Positions 33,080-42,264 of a DNA stretch of 64,000 nucleotides are shown one piece after another. Both the position numbers and the translations under genes were made by a program. This DNA comes from Cellulomonas sp. (GTDB lineage Bacteria > Actinomycetota > Actinomycetes > Actinomycetales > Cellulomonadaceae). The stretch is from assembly GCF_015234515.1 (NCBI RefSeq), contig NZ_JADGMY010000023.1, positions 618,366 to 682,365 of the forward strand, read 5' to 3'. The notes under the pieces are model-generated. The model was not told where the DNA came from. It did not search any database and worked only from the letters and a program-made list of their open reading frames with translations. Positions within the stretch are counted from its first letter, which is position 1; each line of letters opens with the position of its first letter.

Positions 33080-33363
33080 ACGTCACCGCGCAGCGCTGCG
33101 GCGAACTCGGTGTCGATGCGCTCGAAGTTGTCGCCGATGCCGGTGCACGCGTCGGCGAGGCGGGCGATCTCCTCGAGCATCTCGGCGCGGTGGTCGTCCC
33201 AGCCGTGCGCGAGGTCCCGGACCTTGCCGGCCAGGCCGGCGTGCCCGACGGCCTCGGCGACGGTGTCGCTGGTCGCGTCGGCGTCCTCGAGCTCGCGCGC
33301 CACGGTGCGCAGGTCGGTGCCGACGGCGATCAGCTCGTCGGTGCTCAGCCGCAGGTGCCCCAT
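33076..33363 (-). CDS. WXG100-like small helical protein
   Basis: 95 residues from the ATG at 33363 (MGHLRLSTDEL); the listed frame extends 23 residues further without support. Two long helices are separated by a turn containing GWDDHRAEML, resembling the WXG100/ESX fold with GWD at the WXG position. Its stop overlaps the start of the long T7SS-type protein by 4 bp, so the two are probably made together and form a heterodimer or are secreted together. It is the first gene of the minus-strand cassette, divergent from the DUF805 gene. Confidence 0.72.
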   Translation of the reverse strand: MGHLRLSTDELIAVGTDLRTVARELEDADATSDTVAEAVGHAGLAGKVRDLAHGWDDHRAEMLEEIARLADACTGIGDNFERIDTEFAAALRGDV

Positions 33364-33492
33364 GGCGGGGGAACGTATCGGATCAATCCGGGCACGCGGC
33401 GACGTCATCCACAGGTGCGAGGTGCCGCGCATCAGGAGGAGCCGTCCGGGGGCATCCTGTGGAAATCAAGGACGGGGCGCGCGCTCGCGGCC

Positions 33493-33498
33493 TAGGCT
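33493..33498 (+). promoter_or_regulatory. -10 box upstream of the DUF805 gene
   Basis: TAGGCT, a common actinobacterial -10, ends 8 nt before the GTG start at 33507. The mRNA would have almost no leader, and no ribosome site is seen. Confidence 0.45.
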
Positions 33499-33506
33499 CA
33501 CGGACC

Positions 33507-34004
33507 GTGACGGAGAACTACGGACCGGTGACGACGGACCTGCCCGACGACCTCTTCGACGACTCACCGCTCCCCGGCGCGACGTTCCCCCAGGCGGTCC
33601 GCCGCCTGGTGCGTCGCTACACCGTGTTCAGCGGCCGGGCGAGCCGCAGCGAGTACTGGTGGGTCGCGCTGTTCTACCTGCTGGTCGAGGTGGGTGCCGG
33701 CGTCGTCGCGGCGGTGGTCGCAGGCGTGACCGGCAGCATCGTCGGCGACGACTCGACCGCCTTCGGCTGGGTGATGGGGATCGTGCTCGGCCTGGCCGCC
33801 CTGGCCTGGCTCCTGCTCCTCATCCCCGGCATCGCCCTGGCAGTCCGACGCATGCACGACGCGAACCTGTCCGGCTGGCTGCTCCTGATGTGCCTCGTCC
33901 CCGGGCTCGTGCTCGTCGGCATCGTGTTCATGCTGCTGCCGAGCAACCCGGCGGGCGCGCGCTTCGACCGCGCCGTGCCGATCCCTCCGCTCGACGAGGA
34001 GTGA
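33507..34004 (+). CDS. DUF805 family membrane protein
   Basis: 165 residues from the GTG at 33507. The YTVFSGRASRSEYWW segment is the signature that opens DUF805 (PF05656), followed by hydrophobic segments (ALFYLLVEVGAGVVAAVVAG, VMGIVLGLAALAWLLLLIPGIAL, LLLMCLVPGLVLVGIVFMLL) and the conserved AVRRMHD.N.SGW. An acidic N-terminal tail (TTDLPDDLFDDS) is cytoplasmic. The function of DUF805 proteins is unknown. It is divergent from the T7SS-like cassette and convergent with the Excalibur gene. Confidence 0.9.
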   Translation: MTENYGPVTTDLPDDLFDDSPLPGATFPQAVRRLVRRYTVFSGRASRSEYWWVALFYLLVEVGAGVVAAVVAGVTGSIVGDDSTAFGWVMGIVLGLAALAWLLLLIPGIALAVRRMHDANLSGWLLLMCLVPGLVLVGIVFMLLPSNPAGARFDRAVPIPPLDEE

Positions 34005-34112
34005 GCTCGCGCCGACCCGCGGACGCCGAGCGCATGCGGTGACGCGCTTCGGTACCGGCGGTCGGCCTTGAGGTAGGCAGCGCACGGAGATCCGACGCCG
34101 CTCCCAGCAGGG

Positions 34113-34829
34113 CTACTCGCAGCCGACCCCGTCGTCGTCCCGGTCGAGGTGCGAGGCGTAGCCCGGTTGACCACGGCGCACCGGTGCGGCACCGGCGGCG
34201 CGCGCGGCGTCGCAGTTCTCGTAGTAGACCGAGCCGCCCGCCGGTGCCGAGCCCTCCCCGGTGGCCGACGAGCTGCCCGACGACGCCCCCGATGCCCCGG
34301 TCGAGCCCGTGCGAGCCTCCGATGCCGCGACCGAGGCCTCGCGCGTGTCGAGGTCACCGGAACGGGCATCGAGCTGGGCCTGCCGTGTGTCGAGCTCCTG
34401 CTGCCGGGCGGCGAGCGCGGTCTCGAGCGCGGCCAGGTCGGCGGACCGGCGGTCCAGCTCTGCCACCTGCGCCAGCGCCGACGTGAGCTCGGCCTCCGTG
34501 GAGGCGAGCTCGCCCTGTACGCCCAGCAGCTCACCGTCGAGCGTGTCGACGTCCGTCGTCAGTTCCTCGATCGTCGTCCGGTCGGCAGCCGCCCGGTCGT
34601 TGCCCGCCGCGGCGCCCGACGTCGACCCGAGGATCAGACCCAGAAGCAGTGCGGCCCCGGCGACGGTGGGCATCAGCCATCGGCGTTGCCGCGCGGGTGC
34701 CTCGACCCAGAGTTGCCAGCCCTCCGGAGGGGCCGGCCAGGACGGGTCGGGCTTCCAGTCCGCCGGTGGTGCCCACCCCGGCCGGGGTGCGGGCCAACCG
34801 GGCGGTGGGTTGAGCTTCTTCGCTGGCAT
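34113..34829 (-). CDS. Membrane protein with coiled coil and C-terminal Excalibur domain
   Basis: 238 residues. A Trp/Pro-rich cytoplasmic head (PPPGWPAPRPGWAPP) is followed by one membrane span (VAGAALLLGLILGS), a long coiled coil (LDGELLGVQGELASTEAELTS...), a Ser/Gly-rich linker and an Excalibur calcium-binding domain (YYENCDAARAAG ... DRDDDGVGCE) with its two Cys and the D-x-D-x-D-G loop. The domain should lie outside the membrane and bind Ca2+. Proteins of this type are common at actinobacterial surfaces; the partner is unknown. Confidence 0.88.
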   Translation of the reverse strand: MPAKKLNPPPGWPAPRPGWAPPADWKPDPSWPAPPEGWQLWVEAPARQRRWLMPTVAGAALLLGLILGSTSGAAAGNDRAAADRTTIEELTTDVDTLDGELLGVQGELASTEAELTSALAQVAELDRRSADLAALETALAARQQELDTRQAQLDARSGDLDTREASVAASEARTGSTGASGASSGSSSATGEGSAPAGGSVYYENCDAARAAGAAPVRRGQPGYASHLDRDDDGVGCE

Positions 34830-34918
34830 GAGGCCCCCTCGCCGTCGCCACCCGCGTATCCGCGCATATCGGACACTAGCGACCAGATCGGCCAGGAGTC
34901 TTCACCCGCGGCCTAACC

Positions 34919-35593
34919 TCACCCGCCCACCCGCACCAGCCCCGTCTCGTACGCGACCACGACCGCCTGCACCCGGTCCCGCACCCCGAGCTTGGCGAGG
35001 ATGCGTCCGACGTGCGTCTTCACGGTCGCCTCCGACAGGAACAGGCGCCCGGCGATCTCCGCGTTGGACAGCCCCTCGGCGACCTCCCGCAGCACCTCGA
35101 CCTCACGGGGCGTGAGGTCGGCGAGGCGGGGGTGCGGGGCGTCGGGGTCGGCGACGGCCCCGCCGGCGGGCAGGTGCCCCGCGAACAGCTCGAGCATGCG
35201 GCGCGTGATGCGCGCGGACACCACGGCCTCACCGGACGCGACGGTCCGCACGGCAGCGGCCAGCTCGGCCGGGGCGGCGTCCTTCAGCAGGAACCCGCTG
35301 GCCCCGGCGCGCAGGGCCGCGAACGCGTACTCGTCGAGGTCGAACGTCGTGAGCACGAGCACGCGCGTCTCGGGGTGCGTCTCGACGATGCGCGCGGTCG
35401 CGTCGATGCCGTTGACGCCCGGCATACGCACGTCCATGAGGACGACGTCGGGACGCAGCGCGGCCACCTGCTCGATCGCGGACTGCCCGTCCTGCGCCTC
35501 CCCGACGACCTCGAGGTCCTCGGTGCTGTCGATCAGCAGCCGGAACCCCATGCGGATGAGCGCCTGGTCGTCGACCAGCAGGACGCGGATCAT
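34919..35593 (-). CDS. LuxR/NarL-type response regulator
   Basis: 224 residues from the ATG at 35593 ([16 protein letters not shown]). The receiver domain has the acidic pair DD at 8-9, phospho-acceptor Asp54 in VLMDVRMPG and the Lys of LLKDAAP; a LuxR helix-turn-helix follows ([40 protein letters not shown]). Its start overlaps the stop of the sensor kinase gene by 4 bp, so both come from one transcript that also carries the ABC transporter genes. It most likely controls that transporter operon. Confidence 0.95.
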   Translation of the reverse strand: MIRVLLVDDQALIRMGFRLLIDSTEDLEVVGEAQDGQSAIEQVAALRPDVVLMDVRMPGVNGIDATARIVETHPETRVLVLTTFDLDEYAFAALRAGASGFLLKDAAPAELAAAVRTVASGEAVVSARITRRMLELFAGHLPAGGAVADPDAPHPRLADLTPREVEVLREVAEGLSNAEIAGRLFLSEATVKTHVGRILAKLGVRDRVQAVVVAYETGLVRVGG

Positions 35594-37173
35594 GCCTCTC
35601 CTTCGTTCGTCGCCGGCACGGCTCGCTCGACGCGGGGCGTCGCGCCCGTCGTCGCGCCCGTCGTGCCGCCGGGCTGCGGCAGGACCGCGCGCACGCGCCA
35701 CCCGCCGAGGTGCGGGCCGGCCTCGAGCGTCCCACCGAAGGCGGCGACCCGTCCGGTCATGCCGGCGATCCCGCGCCCCGACCCCGGGACCGGTGCGGTG
35801 GTGGAGCGGTCCTCGTCGCCAGGGCCGCGGTCCGCGACGACGACCTCGATCGCGTCGTCGAGCTGCCGCACGGCGACGTCGACGGACGCGGTGCCCGGCG
35901 CGTGCCGCAGGGTGTTGGTGAGGGACTCCTGCACGATGCGGAACACGGCGAGCTGGACGGTGGCGTCGAGGCCCTCGAGCCCGGCCACCGCGAGTCCCGC
36001 GGTCCGCACGGGCAGCCCGGCGGTGCGGAACCGCTCGACGAGGCGGTCGAGGTCCTCGACACCCGGCTGCGGCGCCATCGGCACGTCACCGGCCGACGCG
36101 TCGTCGCCCGCCGCCGAGCCGGCCGGGTGTGCGAGGGCGACGGCGCGTCCCGGACCGTCAGCAGCCTGCGTGTCGTCCGGCGCGTGCAGCACGCCGAGGA
36201 TCCGTCGTACGTCCCCGAGCGCACCGCGGCCGGTGTCGACGAGCTCGTCGAGCGCGCGCCGCGCCTGGTCGGGCGACCGGTCCATCGCCGCGGCGGCGCC
36301 ACCGCCCAGCGCGATCATCACGGTGATGGAGTGCGCGATGACGTCGTGCATCTCGCGGGCCACGCGGGCGCGCTCGTCGGCCTGCAGGACGTGGGCACGG
36401 TGCTCCTCCTCGGCGGCGCGCGCCGCGGCGGCCTCCGCGAGCGCGGCGGCGCGGAGCCGGGCGGTGCGCACGAGGGTGCCGAACGCGATGCCGAACAGCG
36501 CGAGCACCACCAGCGGCAGCGCGGTGACGATCCACGACGGCGGCAGCACGTCGGCGAGGAACCCGGGCAGCCGGAACCGGGAGACCGCGTCGACCGCACC
36601 CGGTGCGTCGCCCGCGGCGAGGGACCCGACGAGACCCACGCGCGGCGCGACGCGTGCGGTGACGAGCACCGGCACGACGACGGCCAGGGCCACGACCCAC
36701 GTCGTGCGGGGCGGGCGGGCGGCTGCGAGCGCGAACAGCGCGGCCGCGAGCGCGAGCTCGTACCCGTTGGTCGCCCCGGCGACGACGAGCGTCGCGATCG
36801 CGAGCGCCGCGAGGACGGCGGCGACCAGCTCCGGCCGGCGGTGGCGCGCGAGCAGCACGCCCGCGCCCACCAGGGTGAGCAGCACCGATGCGAACGCCAT
36901 GGTGTCGGTCTGCTGCTGGCCGACGTACCGGCTGAGCAGGTACATCGACTCGGCGCCGAACGCCGTCATGACGCCCCACGCGACGAACGCGACGACGAGC
37001 GCCATGGACGCCAGCGCCCGCCACCACGTGCGGGCGGTGGCGCTGGTCATCGTCCGCAGCCGGGCCCGCACGCGCCCCACGGGGCGCGGCGAGCGGCCGT
37101 GCGTGCTTGCCGTGACCGACCCCCGAGGGCCGAGCCCTGCGGCCCGGCCCTCGGTGGTCGTCGTGTCAGTCAC
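35590..37173 (-). CDS. DesK-like sensor histidine kinase
   Basis: About 527 residues. The GTG at 37173 (VTDTTTTEG) is preferred over 37194 because GGGAGG lies 8 nt before it. Several membrane spans fill the first ~230 residues; then a HisKA_3 dimerisation helix with the phosphorylated His in [10 protein letters not shown] (near 275), an N-box ([13 protein letters not shown]) and a G-box ([18 protein letters not shown]). The Ala-rich loop between HisKA and the ATPase domain is longer than usual. It lies 24 bp after the ABC permease gene and overlaps the regulator gene, so a transport-sensing role, as for bacitracin-type modules, is plausible. Confidence 0.93.
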   Translation of the reverse strand: MTDTTTTEGRAAGLGPRGSVTASTHGRSPRPVGRVRARLRTMTSATARTWWRALASMALVVAFVAWGVMTAFGAESMYLLSRYVGQQQTDTMAFASVLLTLVGAGVLLARHRRPELVAAVLAALAIATLVVAGATNGYELALAAALFALAAARPPRTTWVVALAVVVPVLVTARVAPRVGLVGSLAAGDAPGAVDAVSRFRLPGFLADVLPPSWIVTALPLVVLALFGIAFGTLVRTARLRAAALAEAAAARAAEEEHRAHVLQADERARVAREMHDVIAHSITVMIALGGGAAAAMDRSPDQARRALDELVDTGRGALGDVRRILGVLHAPDDTQAADGPGRAVALAHPAGSAAGDDASAGDVPMAPQPGVEDLDRLVERFRTAGLPVRTAGLAVAGLEGLDATVQLAVFRIVQESLTNTLRHAPGTASVDVAVRQLDDAIEVVVADRGPGDEDRSTTAPVPGSGRGIAGMTGRVAAFGGTLEAGPHLGGWRVRAVLPQPGGTTGATTGATPRVERAVPATNEGEA

Positions 37174-37197
37174 CTGCGCATCCTCCCAGGTCACGGC

Positions 37198-38055
37198 TCA
37201 GGCGTCCCGACGGCGCAGCAGCACCGCACCGACGACGACCGCGGCGACGGCCCACGCGACCAGCACGCCGTAGCCCTCCCAGGGGCCGAGCGCGGTGCCC
37301 TGCGAGCCCGAGAGCACGGAGCCGGTGGCGTCGTGGGTGATGAGGCGCCCGCCCGCGGCCGACGGCAGGAGCGTGGCGAGGTCCTGCACCGGCTTCCACG
37401 GGATGTAGGCGAACGCGGGCTCGATGACGAAGACGAGGCCGAGCACGGTCGCGATGCCCGCGGCCGAGCTCCGCAGGATCGCGCCGATGCCGTACGCGAG
37501 GGCTGCCATGGCGGCCAGGTACAGCGGCACGCCCAGCATGATCCGCAGGTGCTCGGGGTTCGCGAGGTCGACCGTCATCTGCAGCTTCTCGAACCACGGT
37601 GCGACGGACGCCCAGCCCGCGAGGGACCCGACGAGGCCCGTGGCGAGCACGAGCCCGACGACGACGACGAGCTTGGCGAGCAGCACCGGCACACGGGTGG
37701 GCGCCGCCGCGAGGGTCGAGCGGATCTGGCCCGTGCGGTACTCGGCGGTGATGACGACGACCGCGAGCCCGGACAGCACGAGCTGGGTGAGCGTGAGCCC
37801 GGAGATCGCGTACACGGGCCCGACGAACCAGTCGTCCGGGGCGTCGTCCGCGATGCCGGAGACGCTCGAGGCTCGCATCGCACCCATCAGGGGGAAGAAC
37901 GCGACGGCGAGCAGGGCGGTCCACCACGTCGAGCGCAGCGAGCGGATCTTGACCCACTCGGAGGCGACGAGGCGGCCGAAGCTCACGGGCTGCACGACGG
38001 TGCGGGGCCGCGTGCGGCTGGCGGGCAGGGACGTGGAGGGCGTGGCGGTGGTCAT
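37198..38055 (-). CDS. ABC transporter permease (ABC-2 type)
   Basis: 285 residues from the ATG at 38055 (MTTATPSTS); the longer listed frame reads through the ATPase gene. The cytoplasmic start (VSFGRLVASEWVKIRSLRSTWWTAL) is the hallmark of ABC-2 permeases; the core has six hydrophobic segments, with the conserved ITAEYRTGQIRSTLAAAP between the second and third. The ATG overlaps the stop of the ATPase gene by 4 bp. Together they form a half-size exporter of unknown substrate. Confidence 0.92.
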   Translation of the reverse strand: MTTATPSTSLPASRTRPRTVVQPVSFGRLVASEWVKIRSLRSTWWTALLAVAFFPLMGAMRASSVSGIADDAPDDWFVGPVYAISGLTLTQLVLSGLAVVVITAEYRTGQIRSTLAAAPTRVPVLLAKLVVVVGLVLATGLVGSLAGWASVAPWFEKLQMTVDLANPEHLRIMLGVPLYLAAMAALAYGIGAILRSSAAGIATVLGLVFVIEPAFAYIPWKPVQDLATLLPSAAGGRLITHDATGSVLSGSQGTALGPWEGYGVLVAWAVAAVVVGAVLLRRRDA

Positions 38056-38999
38056 CGGTGGGCTCCTGCGACGGGGCGGGTGGTGGCGTCGGCGGCCGTC
38101 GAGCGGTACTCGACGGAGTCGCCGGTGAGCTGCAGGTACGCGTCCTCGAGGGAGGCCTGCACGGGGGCGAGCTCGTGGAGGACGATCCCGGCGCTCGCGG
38201 CGAGCGCCGCGACCTCCGGGGCAGTCGTGCCGGTGACGTCGAGGACGTCGGGGCCGGTGGACGCGAGCTCGATGCCGGGCTGCGTGGCGAGCAGCGCGGC
38301 GAGGCGGCGGACGTCGGGCGTGCGGACGCGCACGGCGGGCTTGCCGGCCAGCGCGACGACGTCTGCGACCGGGGCGTCCGCGACGATCCGGCCGCGCCCG
38401 ATGACGATGAGGTGGTCGGCCGTGAGCGCCATCTCCGACATCAGGTGCGACGAGAGGAAGACGGTGCGTCCCTCGGCGGCCAGGCCGCGCAGCAGGGTGC
38501 GGACCCACAGGACGCCCTCGGGGTCCAGGCCGTTGACCGGCTCGTCGAGGATGAGCGTCTGCGGGTCGCCCAGCAGGGCCGCGGCGATGCCCAGGCGCTG
38601 CCCCATGCCGAGCGAGAAGCGTCCGGCGCGCTGGCGGGCGACCGACGTCAGGCCCGTGAGCTCCATGACCTCCTCGACGCGGCGCTTGCCGATGCCGTGC
38701 GTCGTGGCCTGCGCCAGCAGGTGCTCGCGCGCCGACCGGCCGCCGTGCACGGCCTTGGCGTCGAGCAGCACGCCGACCTCGCCGAGCGGCGCGCGGTGCT
38801 GCGCGTACGGCTTGCCGTTGACGGTGACGCTGCCGGCGCTGGGCCGGTCGAGCCCGACGACCATGCGCATCGTCGTCGACTTGCCGGCGCCGTTGGGGCC
38901 CAGGAAGCCGGTGACCTTGCCGGGCTGGACGGTGAAGTCCATGTGGTCGACGACCGTCTTGTCGCCGTACCTCTTCGTCAGACCGATGGCCTCGATCAT
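38052..38999 (-). CDS. ABC transporter ATP-binding protein
   Basis: 315 residues from the ATG at 38999 (MIEAIGLTKRYGD). Walker A GPNGAGKST, a signature variant FSLGMGQRLGIAAAL, Walker B LILDEPVNGLDPEG and the switch His in SSHLMSEM are all present. The C-terminal extension (~100 residues, DVLDVTGTTAPEVAAL) is typical of DrrA/BcrA-type drug or peptide exporter ATPases. First gene of the operon ATPase-permease-kinase-regulator, so the promoter must lie in 39000-39229. Confidence 0.95.
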   Translation of the reverse strand: MIEAIGLTKRYGDKTVVDHMDFTVQPGKVTGFLGPNGAGKSTTMRMVVGLDRPSAGSVTVNGKPYAQHRAPLGEVGVLLDAKAVHGGRSAREHLLAQATTHGIGKRRVEEVMELTGLTSVARQRAGRFSLGMGQRLGIAAALLGDPQTLILDEPVNGLDPEGVLWVRTLLRGLAAEGRTVFLSSHLMSEMALTADHLIVIGRGRIVADAPVADVVALAGKPAVRVRTPDVRRLAALLATQPGIELASTGPDVLDVTGTTAPEVAALAASAGIVLHELAPVQASLEDAYLQLTGDSVEYRSTAADATTRPVAGAHR

Positions 39000-39229
39000 G
39001 CGTCCTCCTCGTTCGGGTGTGACTCGAACGTACGGAGAGCGCCGCGCCACGGGGACGCCCGCAAGGCGCATCTGCGCAGGCCGGGGGCATACGCCGCAGG
39101 GATGACCCGCGTCCCCCTCCGGTGCCCGTGAGGCAGAGGAATCCGGGCACAGGAGTCCCGGATTTCTCGCTCTCGCGGGATGGCGGCGGGTGTGTGACGC
39201 TCGTGTCCCCGACGACAGGGAGGTCACCG

Positions 39230-39433
39230 ATGTCCGTTCCCGACGACACCGCCACCCCGACGCCCGACGACACCACCGCCGAGACGCCCGACGCGTTCCC
39301 CGACCCCGTCACCGCGACGGCCCCCGAGGCCGACCCGGCGCCGGACGAGGACCAGGACGCGACCCGGCAGCCCGCTGACCAGGGGACGATCCTGCCCGTC
39401 CCCGGCAACCGGGCCAGCACCGGCTTCGCCTGA
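39230..39433 (+). CDS. Short acidic MSVPDD protein, copy A (67 aa)
   Basis: Starts at the ATG at 39230, with AGGGAGG about 7 nt before it. The product is Pro/Asp/Thr/Ala-rich (MSVPDDTATPTPDDT, ending with LPVPGN) and probably disordered. It is a paralogue of the gene at 42265: the ribosome site, the first six codons and the PTPDD/PTPDE and DPV.T.AP.A segments are shared, while the middle differs. No known family. Both copies are next to ABC transporter operons. Confidence 0.7.
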   Translation: MSVPDDTATPTPDDTTAETPDAFPDPVTATAPEADPAPDEDQDATRQPADQGTILPVPGNRASTGFA

Positions 39434-39458
39434 CAGGTCGGCCTGACGACTCCGGCCG

Positions 39459-39492
39459 ACGACGGTGGCGCCCACGCGGGCGCCACCGTCGT
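39459..39492. terminator. Bidirectional hairpin between convergent genes
   Basis: Perfect 15-bp stem (ACGACGGTGGCGCCC pairing with its complement) around a 4-nt loop ACGC. It lies between the stop of MSVPDD copy A and the 3' end of the convergent permease. There is no T-run, as is usual for high-GC actinobacterial terminators. Confidence 0.7.
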
Positions 39493-39540
39493 GTCAGACC
39501 CGTCGTGTCAGGCCCGTCGTGTCAGGCCCGTCGTGTCACG
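39491..39540. repeat. 14-bp tandem repeat
   Basis: GTGTCAGGCCCGTC is repeated about 3.5 times, directly after the hairpin and running into the stop codon of the permease gene. Confidence 0.75.
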
Positions 39541-40303
39541 CGCGGCGCCGCAGGGCGACCGCAGCGCCCGCGAGCGAGGCGGCGGCCCACGCGAGCAGCA
39601 CGACGAGCGAGCGGGTCGGCATCGCGAACGTCTCCTGCGCGAGCCCGGCACGCACCAGCTGGGCCATCGGCTCGATCGGCAGCCACTCGTGCGCGGTCTG
39701 CAGCCACGCGGGCATGCGCTCGGCGGGGTAGGACACGGGGGAGAACAGCAGGACGATGAAGACGAGCGCCTGCGTGAGCAGCATGGCGAGCTGCGGCGGC
39801 AGGACCGTCGCCATCGCGTAGCCGACGGCCGAGGCGGTCAGCGAGACCAGCACGGTCGCGGGCAGGAACCACGGCGCGATCGACAGGTCGACGTCGAAGC
39901 GCAGCACCCCGGCGAGCACGCCGAGGGCCATGCCGGGCAGGGCGATGAGGGTCCACACCAGCAGGTCGGACAGCAGGAACGCGATGCGTGGCACGGGCAG
40001 GGTCCGCATCCAGTCGAGCGAGCCCTCGATGCGCGACTGCCCGACCATCTGCGGCACCATCACCAGCCCGACGGTGATCAGTGTGATGGTCGGCGCGCCC
40101 GTGGCCAGGAACAGGGCGGTGACGGGGTCCGGGTCCCCGACGAGCAGCCCGTAGCCGACGACGGTGGCGACGGCCATGAACACCTGCACGACGACCATGA
40201 GCGGCAGGTACTGCGACTGCCGGCGCAGCTGCCACTGCGCGAGCAGCAGGGTCTGCCGCAGGCCGTCGGTGCGCGTCGGCGCGGGGGCGGTCAGGGTCGT
40301 CAT
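39536..40303 (-). CDS. ABC transporter permease (ABC-2 type), TetR-linked
   Basis: 255 residues from the ATG at 40303 (MTTLTAPAPTRTDGL). Six hydrophobic segments are visible; MVPQMVGQSRIEGSLDWMRTLPVPRIAFLLSDL is the conserved cytoplasmic stretch between spans of ABC-2 permeases. The ATG overlaps the ATPase stop by 4 bp. With the next gene it makes an exporter, probably for a drug or other toxic compound, under the divergent TetR regulator. Confidence 0.92.
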   Translation of the reverse strand: MTTLTAPAPTRTDGLRQTLLLAQWQLRRQSQYLPLMVVVQVFMAVATVVGYGLLVGDPDPVTALFLATGAPTITLITVGLVMVPQMVGQSRIEGSLDWMRTLPVPRIAFLLSDLLVWTLIALPGMALGVLAGVLRFDVDLSIAPWFLPATVLVSLTASAVGYAMATVLPPQLAMLLTQALVFIVLLFSPVSYPAERMPAWLQTAHEWLPIEPMAQLVRAGLAQETFAMPTRSLVVLLAWAAASLAGAAVALRRRA

Positions 40304-41259
40304 GCTGCCGGTGCCTCCTCGGTGACGTCGACGGGCTCGCCGACGAGCTGCACGTACACGTCCTCGAGCGACGCGGGGGTCAGCGCGTAGCGCTCGAGCC
40401 GCCCGGCCTCGACCTCGTCCTGCGCCCAGCGCACGACGTCGGCCGCCGCGTCGGACGGGACGGTGGCGGTCGCGCGCAGGTGGCCGGCCGCGGCGTCGCG
40501 GGCGGCGGCGTGCCAGCGCACGGGCACGCCGGGCACGGTGTCGACCTCGAGGGTGAGGGCGCCGCGCAGCCGCGCGGTGAGCCCGCTCGGGGTGTCCGCG
40601 GCCAGGACGACGCCGCGGTCGAGGATCGCGAGGTGGTCGACGACACGCTCGGCCTCGCGGACGTTGTGCGTGACGAGCAGGACGCCGTGACCGGCGTCGG
40701 CCAGGCCGCGGATCTGCTGCCAGAGCAGCCGGCGGCGCACGGGGTCGACGTCGTTGGTGGGCTCGTCGAGGACGACCAGGCGCCCGGGGACGACGGTGGT
40801 CATGGCGAACGCGGTGAGCCGGGCGACGCCGCCCGACACCTTCTCGGCCGGGGTGTCGGCCCAGGCGCCGAGGTCGAGGGCGTCGAGCAGGTCCGTGGCG
40901 CGGCGGCGCACGTCGGCGGGGGACGCGCCGCGGATGCGGCCGACGAGCTCGATGGCGCGCCGGGGCGTCAGGCCGCTGATCGGCACGTTGGCCTGCGCCT
41001 GGATGGAGACGAGGCGGCGCGCGTGCTCGGGGTGGGCCACCGCGTCGTGGCCGGTGACGGTGATGGTGCCCTCGTCCGGCCGCACGAGCCCGACGACCTG
41101 GTGCACGAGCGTCGTCTTGCCCGCGCCGTTGTGGCCGAGCAGCCCTACCACCTGACCTGGGGCGACATCGAGGTCGATGCCGTCGTTCGCCTGCACACCG
41201 CGTCGTCCGCGGTACCGCTTGCGCAGCCCGCGGACCGTGAGCACGTCCTGCCCGGTCAT
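40300..41259 (-). CDS. ABC transporter ATP-binding protein, TetR-linked
   Basis: 319 residues. Walker A GHNGAGKTT, signature VSGGVARLTAFAM (an SGG form), Walker B LVVLDEPTNDVDP and the switch His in VTHNVREAE are clear. The C-terminal ~90 residues are the usual regulatory extension of drug-exporter ATPases. Start at the ATG at 41259. The divergent TetR gene and a cluster of TCGGTA half-sites lie between 41260 and 41360, so expression is likely repressed until an inducer, perhaps the transported compound, is present. Confidence 0.95.
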   Translation of the reverse strand: MTGQDVLTVRGLRKRYRGRRGVQANDGIDLDVAPGQVVGLLGHNGAGKTTLVHQVVGLVRPDEGTITVTGHDAVAHPEHARRLVSIQAQANVPISGLTPRRAIELVGRIRGASPADVRRRATDLLDALDLGAWADTPAEKVSGGVARLTAFAMTTVVPGRLVVLDEPTNDVDPVRRRLLWQQIRGLADAGHGVLLVTHNVREAERVVDHLAILDRGVVLAADTPSGLTARLRGALTLEVDTVPGVPVRWHAAARDAAAGHLRATATVPSDAAADVVRWAQDEVEAGRLERYALTPASLEDVYVQLVGEPVDVTEEAPAA

Positions 41260-41276
41260 CTCGTCCTCCAGTCAGA

Positions 41277-41336
41277 TACCGATCGGTACATGCTGCACAG
41301 TACGTCGGTATACCCGTCGGTATCAACCCTTCGGTA
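41277..41336. promoter_or_regulatory. TetR-type operator with repeated half-sites
   Basis: TACCGATCGGTA (41277-41288) is a perfect 12-bp palindrome. The same half-site TCGGTA recurs at 41305, 41317 and 41331, partly within GGTATACC (41307-41314). The cluster fills the short divergent region between the ABC and TetR genes and probably binds the TetR protein, controlling both. Confidence 0.7.
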
Positions 41337-41360
41337 TGAGCTCGGCGTATCGTGGGGGCC

Positions 41361-42164
41361 ATGGCCGACGACCGTGACCGCCTCAGCGCCGCCAGCCGCG
41401 CCCTCGCCGACGCGGCAGCACAGCTGACGCGCGCTCTCGGCTCCCAGGCCGAACGTCTGCTGCCGGAGGTGACGGACGCCGTCGCGGAAGGGCTGCGCGA
41501 GGCCGCCCGGGAGCTGGCGGACGCCACCGGATCCATCGCGGACGACGCCCGCACGCGGGACCAGCGCCGTCGGCGCAAGGTCGACCGCACGCGGGCCGAC
41601 CTGCTCGACGCCGCCGCGCGCGTGTTCGCGGCCCGCGGCTTCGAGGGCGCGTCCGTCGACGACGTCGCCGCCGAGGCCGGGTACACCAAGGGCGCCGTCT
41701 ACGCGCACTTCGGGTCCAAGCGCGAGCTCTTCCTCGCCGTCGCACGCGCCCGCCTCGGTGAGGAGGGCGACCCGTCGCAGCACACGGTGCCCGGCGTCGG
41801 GCCTGCCGGCGTCGACGTCGGCGCCCTCACCGACGCGCTCGCGCTGTCCTCCGACGACCCGCGCCTGCTGCTCGCGGTCGAGCTGCTCGCGTACGCGCTG
41901 CGCCACCCCGAGGACGCCGACGAGCTCGCCGGGTTCTACGCGCGCGCCTTCGACGCGCTCGTCGAGCACGTCGCCGACCTGCGCCGCGCACGGGACGCCC
42001 GCGAGGGCCGCGAGTCGGCGCCCGGCATCACGCAGGACGACCGCGACACGACGCTCGGTGTCGTCGCGCTGCTGAACGTCGCGCCGCTCGGCGCACGGCT
42101 GCTGGGGCCGGAGCACATCACGCCCGCGGCGGGGGCCCGTGTGATCGCGCGCCTGCTCGCCTGA
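41361..42164 (+). CDS. TetR-family regulator with N-terminal helical extension
   Basis: 267 residues from the ATG at 41361. The DNA-binding helix-turn-helix (LLDAAARVFAARGFEGASVDDVAAEAGYTKGAVYAHFGSKRELF) does not begin until about residue 75, which is unusual: TetR proteins normally start with it. The extra N-terminal part (LSAASRALADAAAQLTRAL...) is Ala-rich, helical and could be a dimerisation or regulatory element. The C-terminal helical domain would bind the ligand. It is divergent from an ABC exporter, with its presumed operator between them. Confidence 0.9.
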   Translation: MADDRDRLSAASRALADAAAQLTRALGSQAERLLPEVTDAVAEGLREAARELADATGSIADDARTRDQRRRRKVDRTRADLLDAAARVFAARGFEGASVDDVAAEAGYTKGAVYAHFGSKRELFLAVARARLGEEGDPSQHTVPGVGPAGVDVGALTDALALSSDDPRLLLAVELLAYALRHPEDADELAGFYARAFDALVEHVADLRRARDAREGRESAPGITQDDRDTTLGVVALLNVAPLGARLLGPEHITPAAGARVIARLLA

Positions 42165-42264
42165 CGACGGGCAGTGGTCGGCCGCCCGCGGGCGCCGGTC
42201 GCCCAGCGCGCGGGCGCGGGGACGTCGTGCCACCATCGAGCCACCGATGAGAGGGAGGCCACCG

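Noticed and set aside
33408-33463. Inverted ATCCACAGG / CCTGTGGA pair resembling DnaA boxes
   Set aside because: Only two imperfect matches to the DnaA box, 40 bp apart, with no AT-rich unwinding region and no dnaA/dnaN nearby; chance is a sufficient explanation.
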